In this document: one piece after another, positions 6,368 to 8,490 of the stretch | Position numbering within the stretch: the stretch's first letter is position 1 | How the letters are laid out: each line of letters begins with the position of its first letter | Assembly (NCBI GenBank): GCA_964523735.1 | Contig: CAZFYZ010000148.1 | Location: forward strand, 1-8,490 | DNA: 8,490 nt | Origin: CAZFYZ01 sp964523735 | Lineage (GTDB): Bacteria > Armatimonadota > UBA5829 | Reading direction: 5' to 3' | Notes under the pieces: generated by a model | Database searches by the model: none | What the model was told of the DNA's origin: nothing | Seen by the model: the letters and a program-made list of their open reading frames with translations, nothing else | Translations under genes and position numbers: made by a program

Positions 6368-8326
6368 ATGTACCTACAGATAGGATTGATCGCTGCTGCG
6401 GGAGCATGCCTTGCTTCGGCCGCCACAAGCGCGACGAAGACTGAAATGGCGGATGCGCGCCAGTGGATCAACAGGCCGGCTTTCTCGTTCACCTACGGCG
6501 GACGATCCTCGAGCGAACTGCTCAAGGACTGGACGTTTTCGGAGACCTCGAGGAAGCTCGACAAGGATCGCACAAGACGCGAGCTGACGTGGACAGACCC
6601 GCAGACCGGCCTCGTCGTACGCTGTGATTTGGTCTACTACCGGTACTTCCCGACCGTCGAGTGGACGCTCTACTTCAAGAACACCGGCTCGACTGACACG
6701 CCCATTATCGAGAACATTCAGGCCTTGGACACTACGATCACACGGTCAGAGGGCGATAGTGAGTTCGTCCTGCATCACTTCGTCGGCTCACCTTCCAGCA
6801 AGAACGACTATGGGCCGATCGACACCCCGCTTGGTCCTGGACAGAGCAAGCGGCTGGGCGGAACCAACGGCAAGGCCACGGATTCCGACTGGTCTTACTT
6901 TAACCTGCAGTGGGGTGACCGGGGCGCGATCGTTGCAGTAGGTTGGCCGGGCCAGTGGGCGTCAACCTTCACACGTGACAATGCCAAGGGCCTTCGCCTC
7001 GCAGCGGGCCTGGAGCTTACGCACTTCAAGCTTCATCCTGGTGAGGAAGTCCGCAGCCCGCTGATCGTTGTTCAGACATGGAGAGGCGACCTGGCTCGTT
7101 CCTACAACATCTGGCGGCGGTGGATGCTCGCGCACAACGTGCCCAAGCCTGGCGGCAAGCTTCCAGAACCGGAGATGTTTGGCTGCAGCTCGCACTGGAC
7201 GGCCGAGATGACTCAGGCGAACGAGCAGAACCAGATCGAGTTCATCGACCGGTATCTGGCCGAAGGCGTCAAGATCAATCGCTGGTGGATGGATGCCGGC
7301 TGGTACCCCTGCGACGGCAACTGGTTCAAGACAGGCACTTGGGAGGTAGACAAGACCAGGTTCCCCAATGGGCTTAAGGCCGTCTGTGACTACGCCCACA
7401 GCAAGGGCCTGAAGACTATCGTCTGGTTCGAGCCCGAGCGTGCTCTGGACGGCACATGGCTGACCGGCAACCATCCTGAGTGGTTCCTGGGCGAAGGCAC
7501 GCGTATGCTGAACCTTGGCAACCCCGACGCTCTGAAGTGGGCCATCGATCACTTCAGCAAGATTCTAGCCGATGAGCACATCGATCTGTATAGGCAGGAC
7601 TTCAACCATTTCCCCATAGGCCAGTGGAGGGCAAACGATGCGCCTGATCGACAGGGCATCAGCGAGATCAAGCACTGCACCGGCTACCTCGCCTACTGGG
7701 ATGGGCTTCTGGCGCGCAAGCCGGACATGTTCATCGACGCATGTGCGGGTGGGGGACGGCGCAACGATCTTGAGACAATGCGCAGGGCCATTCCCCTCTG
7801 GCGGACCGACTTCCGGTGCGATGCCATTGGGTCACAGTCCCACTCATACGGTATAGCTCATTGGCTCCCCTACTCAGGGACCGGGTCTCTCCAGGACAAC
7901 CCATACGATTTCCGCAGCCAGATGGTGCCGTTCACCAACTGCCTTTGGGATGCTCGCAGAACCGATCTCGACTACGACTGTCTGCGGCGGATGTCGAAGC
8001 AGTTCCACGAGATCAAGAAGTACTGGCTGGGCGACTACTACACGCTCACGCCATACAGCACAGAGGACAACGTGTGGATGGCGTGGCAGTTCGACTGCCC
8101 TGAGAAAGGTGAGGGGATGGTGCAGGCATTTCGCAGGCCGAATGCCAGCGAGGAATCAGTGAGCCTGAAGCTGCGCGGCCTGAGCGCGAAAACCGTGTAT
8201 ACGATCAGGAACTTGGATGAGGCTGCTACGACCACTGCGACCGGTGCGCAGCTTATGAAGGACGGCTTGCCCGTCAAGATGCCCAAGAAGCCTGACGCGG
8301 CTGTGATCGTCTACAAGAAGAAGTAA
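6368..8326 (+). CDS. Secreted GH36-type alpha-galactosidase-like glycosidase
   Basis: This 652-residue protein has three apparent parts: an N-terminal beta-sandwich (about 30-250), a (beta/alpha)8 barrel (about 265-560) and a C-terminal beta domain (about 560-650). Barrel motifs are those of GH36/clan GH-D: WWMDAGWYP (306-314), WFEPER (353-358), LNLGNPDALKW (381-391), YRQDFN with the likely nucleophile Asp411, and IDACAGGGRRNDLETMRRAIPLWRTD with the likely acid/base Asp481. Retaining hydrolysis of terminal alpha-galactose is the best call; alpha-N-acetylgalactosamine or another alpha-linked sugar is possible. Residues 5-19 are hydrophobic and small-residue rich and look like a signal peptide, but the N-terminal region lacks the usual Lys/Arg. 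There is no in-frame start upstream before TGA 6350-6352, which fixes the ATG. The Shine-Dalgarno (AAAGGA, 6352-6357) is weaker and ten nt away. Confidence 0.88.
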   Translation: MYLQIGLIAAAGACLASAATSATKTEMADARQWINRPAFSFTYGGRSSSELLKDWTFSETSRKLDKDRTRRELTWTDPQTGLVVRCDLVYYRYFPTVEWTLYFKNTGSTDTPIIENIQALDTTITRSEGDSEFVLHHFVGSPSSKNDYGPIDTPLGPGQSKRLGGTNGKATDSDWSYFNLQWGDRGAIVAVGWPGQWASTFTRDNAKGLRLAAGLELTHFKLHPGEEVRSPLIVVQTWRGDLARSYNIWRRWMLAHNVPKPGGKLPEPEMFGCSSHWTAEMTQANEQNQIEFIDRYLAEGVKINRWWMDAGWYPCDGNWFKTGTWEVDKTRFPNGLKAVCDYAHSKGLKTIVWFEPERALDGTWLTGNHPEWFLGEGTRMLNLGNPDALKWAIDHFSKILADEHIDLYRQDFNHFPIGQWRANDAPDRQGISEIKHCTGYLAYWDGLLARKPDMFIDACAGGGRRNDLETMRRAIPLWRTDFRCDAIGSQSHSYGIAHWLPYSGTGSLQDNPYDFRSQMVPFTNCLWDARRTDLDYDCLRRMSKQFHEIKKYWLGDYYTLTPYSTEDNVWMAWQFDCPEKGEGMVQAFRRPNASEESVSLKLRGLSAKTVYTIRNLDEAATTTATGAQLMKDGLPVKMPKKPDAAVIVYKKK

Positions 8327-8330
8327 GTCT

Positions 8331-8490
8331 ATGTCAGTGACCATTGCAGACGTAGCCAGAGTGGCCGGGGTATCAAGATCGACCGTTAGCAAGGCGCTCG
8401 GCAGCAAGGGGTTCGTCAGCCCGGAGACCAAGGAGAAGGTCGTCCGGGTGGCGGCCGACCTCAACTACCGCCCCAGCCATGTCGCGCGCA
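8331..8490 (+). CDS. LacI-family transcriptional regulator, N-terminal part (3' end outside window)
   Basis: The visible 53 residues are a complete LacI-type DNA-binding headpiece: MSVTIADVARVAGVSRSTVS contains the helix-turn-helix, followed by KALGSKGFVSPETKEKV and the hinge-leading YRPSHVAR. The first codon is ATG 8331-8333, four nt after the alpha-galactosidase stop, with only a purine-rich AAGAAGAAG as a possible ribosome site inside the end of that gene. This spacing suggests translational coupling and low expression. LacI regulators usually bind a sugar or sugar-derived metabolite in the C-terminal domain, which is not visible. Its position at the end of the cluster makes it a candidate local regulator of the glycosidases and perhaps of the whole operon; no matching operator palindrome was found in the gaps. 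Confidence 0.95.
   Translation, partial: MSVTIADVARVAGVSRSTVSKALGSKGFVSPETKEKVVRVAADLNYRPSHVAR

Overview
The window is a GC-rich bacterial stretch with eight genes, all on the + strand and packed like an operon. Spacings run from a 4-nt overlap to 120 nt, and almost every gene has a strong GGAGG-type ribosome binding site. No RNA gene, transposase, phage gene or CRISPR array is visible. Two secreted plant-glycan-type glycosidases, a LacI-type regulator and an intergenic GGGAGAGGG repeat point to a polysaccharide-degrading environmental bacterium. The Armatimonadota or Planctomycetota/Verrucomicrobiota sphere would fit, but the phylum cannot be fixed from this sequence alone.

Layout. 1-141 is the C-terminal end of a 4-hydroxy-2-oxovalerate aldolase-type protein. 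211-1134 encodes an acylating acetaldehyde dehydrogenase (DmpF/MhpF type). 1131-2147 encodes a complete second pyruvate aldolase (DmpG/MhpE type) that overlaps the dehydrogenase. 2151-2239 holds two copies of a 40-nt palindromic repeat. 2268-3278 is a phosphotransacetylase-family gene starting at TTG. 3305-5161 is a secreted GH127-like (DUF1680) glycosidase with a Glu/Cys metal-site motif. 5179-6321 is a divergent acetate-kinase-family gene. 6368-8326 is a secreted GH36-type alpha-galactosidase-like enzyme. 8331 to the window end is the DNA-binding domain of a LacI-family repressor.

How the genes may work together. Aldolase plus acylating dehydrogenase should cleave a 4-hydroxy-2-oxo acid to pyruvate and an aldehyde and turn the aldehyde into acyl-CoA. 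Phosphotransacetylase and kinase would convert acyl-CoA to acyl-phosphate and then to free acid plus ATP. In aromatic meta-cleavage operons the first two enzymes sit with a hydratase and ring-cleavage genes; none is in this window. Here they are interleaved with glycosidases and a sugar-type regulator. The main hypothesis is that the aldolase substrate is a sugar-derived 2-keto-3-deoxy acid. Cleavage would then give glycolaldehyde, lactaldehyde or glyceraldehyde, and substrate-level phosphorylation would follow. Both the transacylase and the kinase carry substitutions at positions known to be catalytic in the acetate enzymes, which fits a non-acetate acyl group, though loss or change of activity is also possible.
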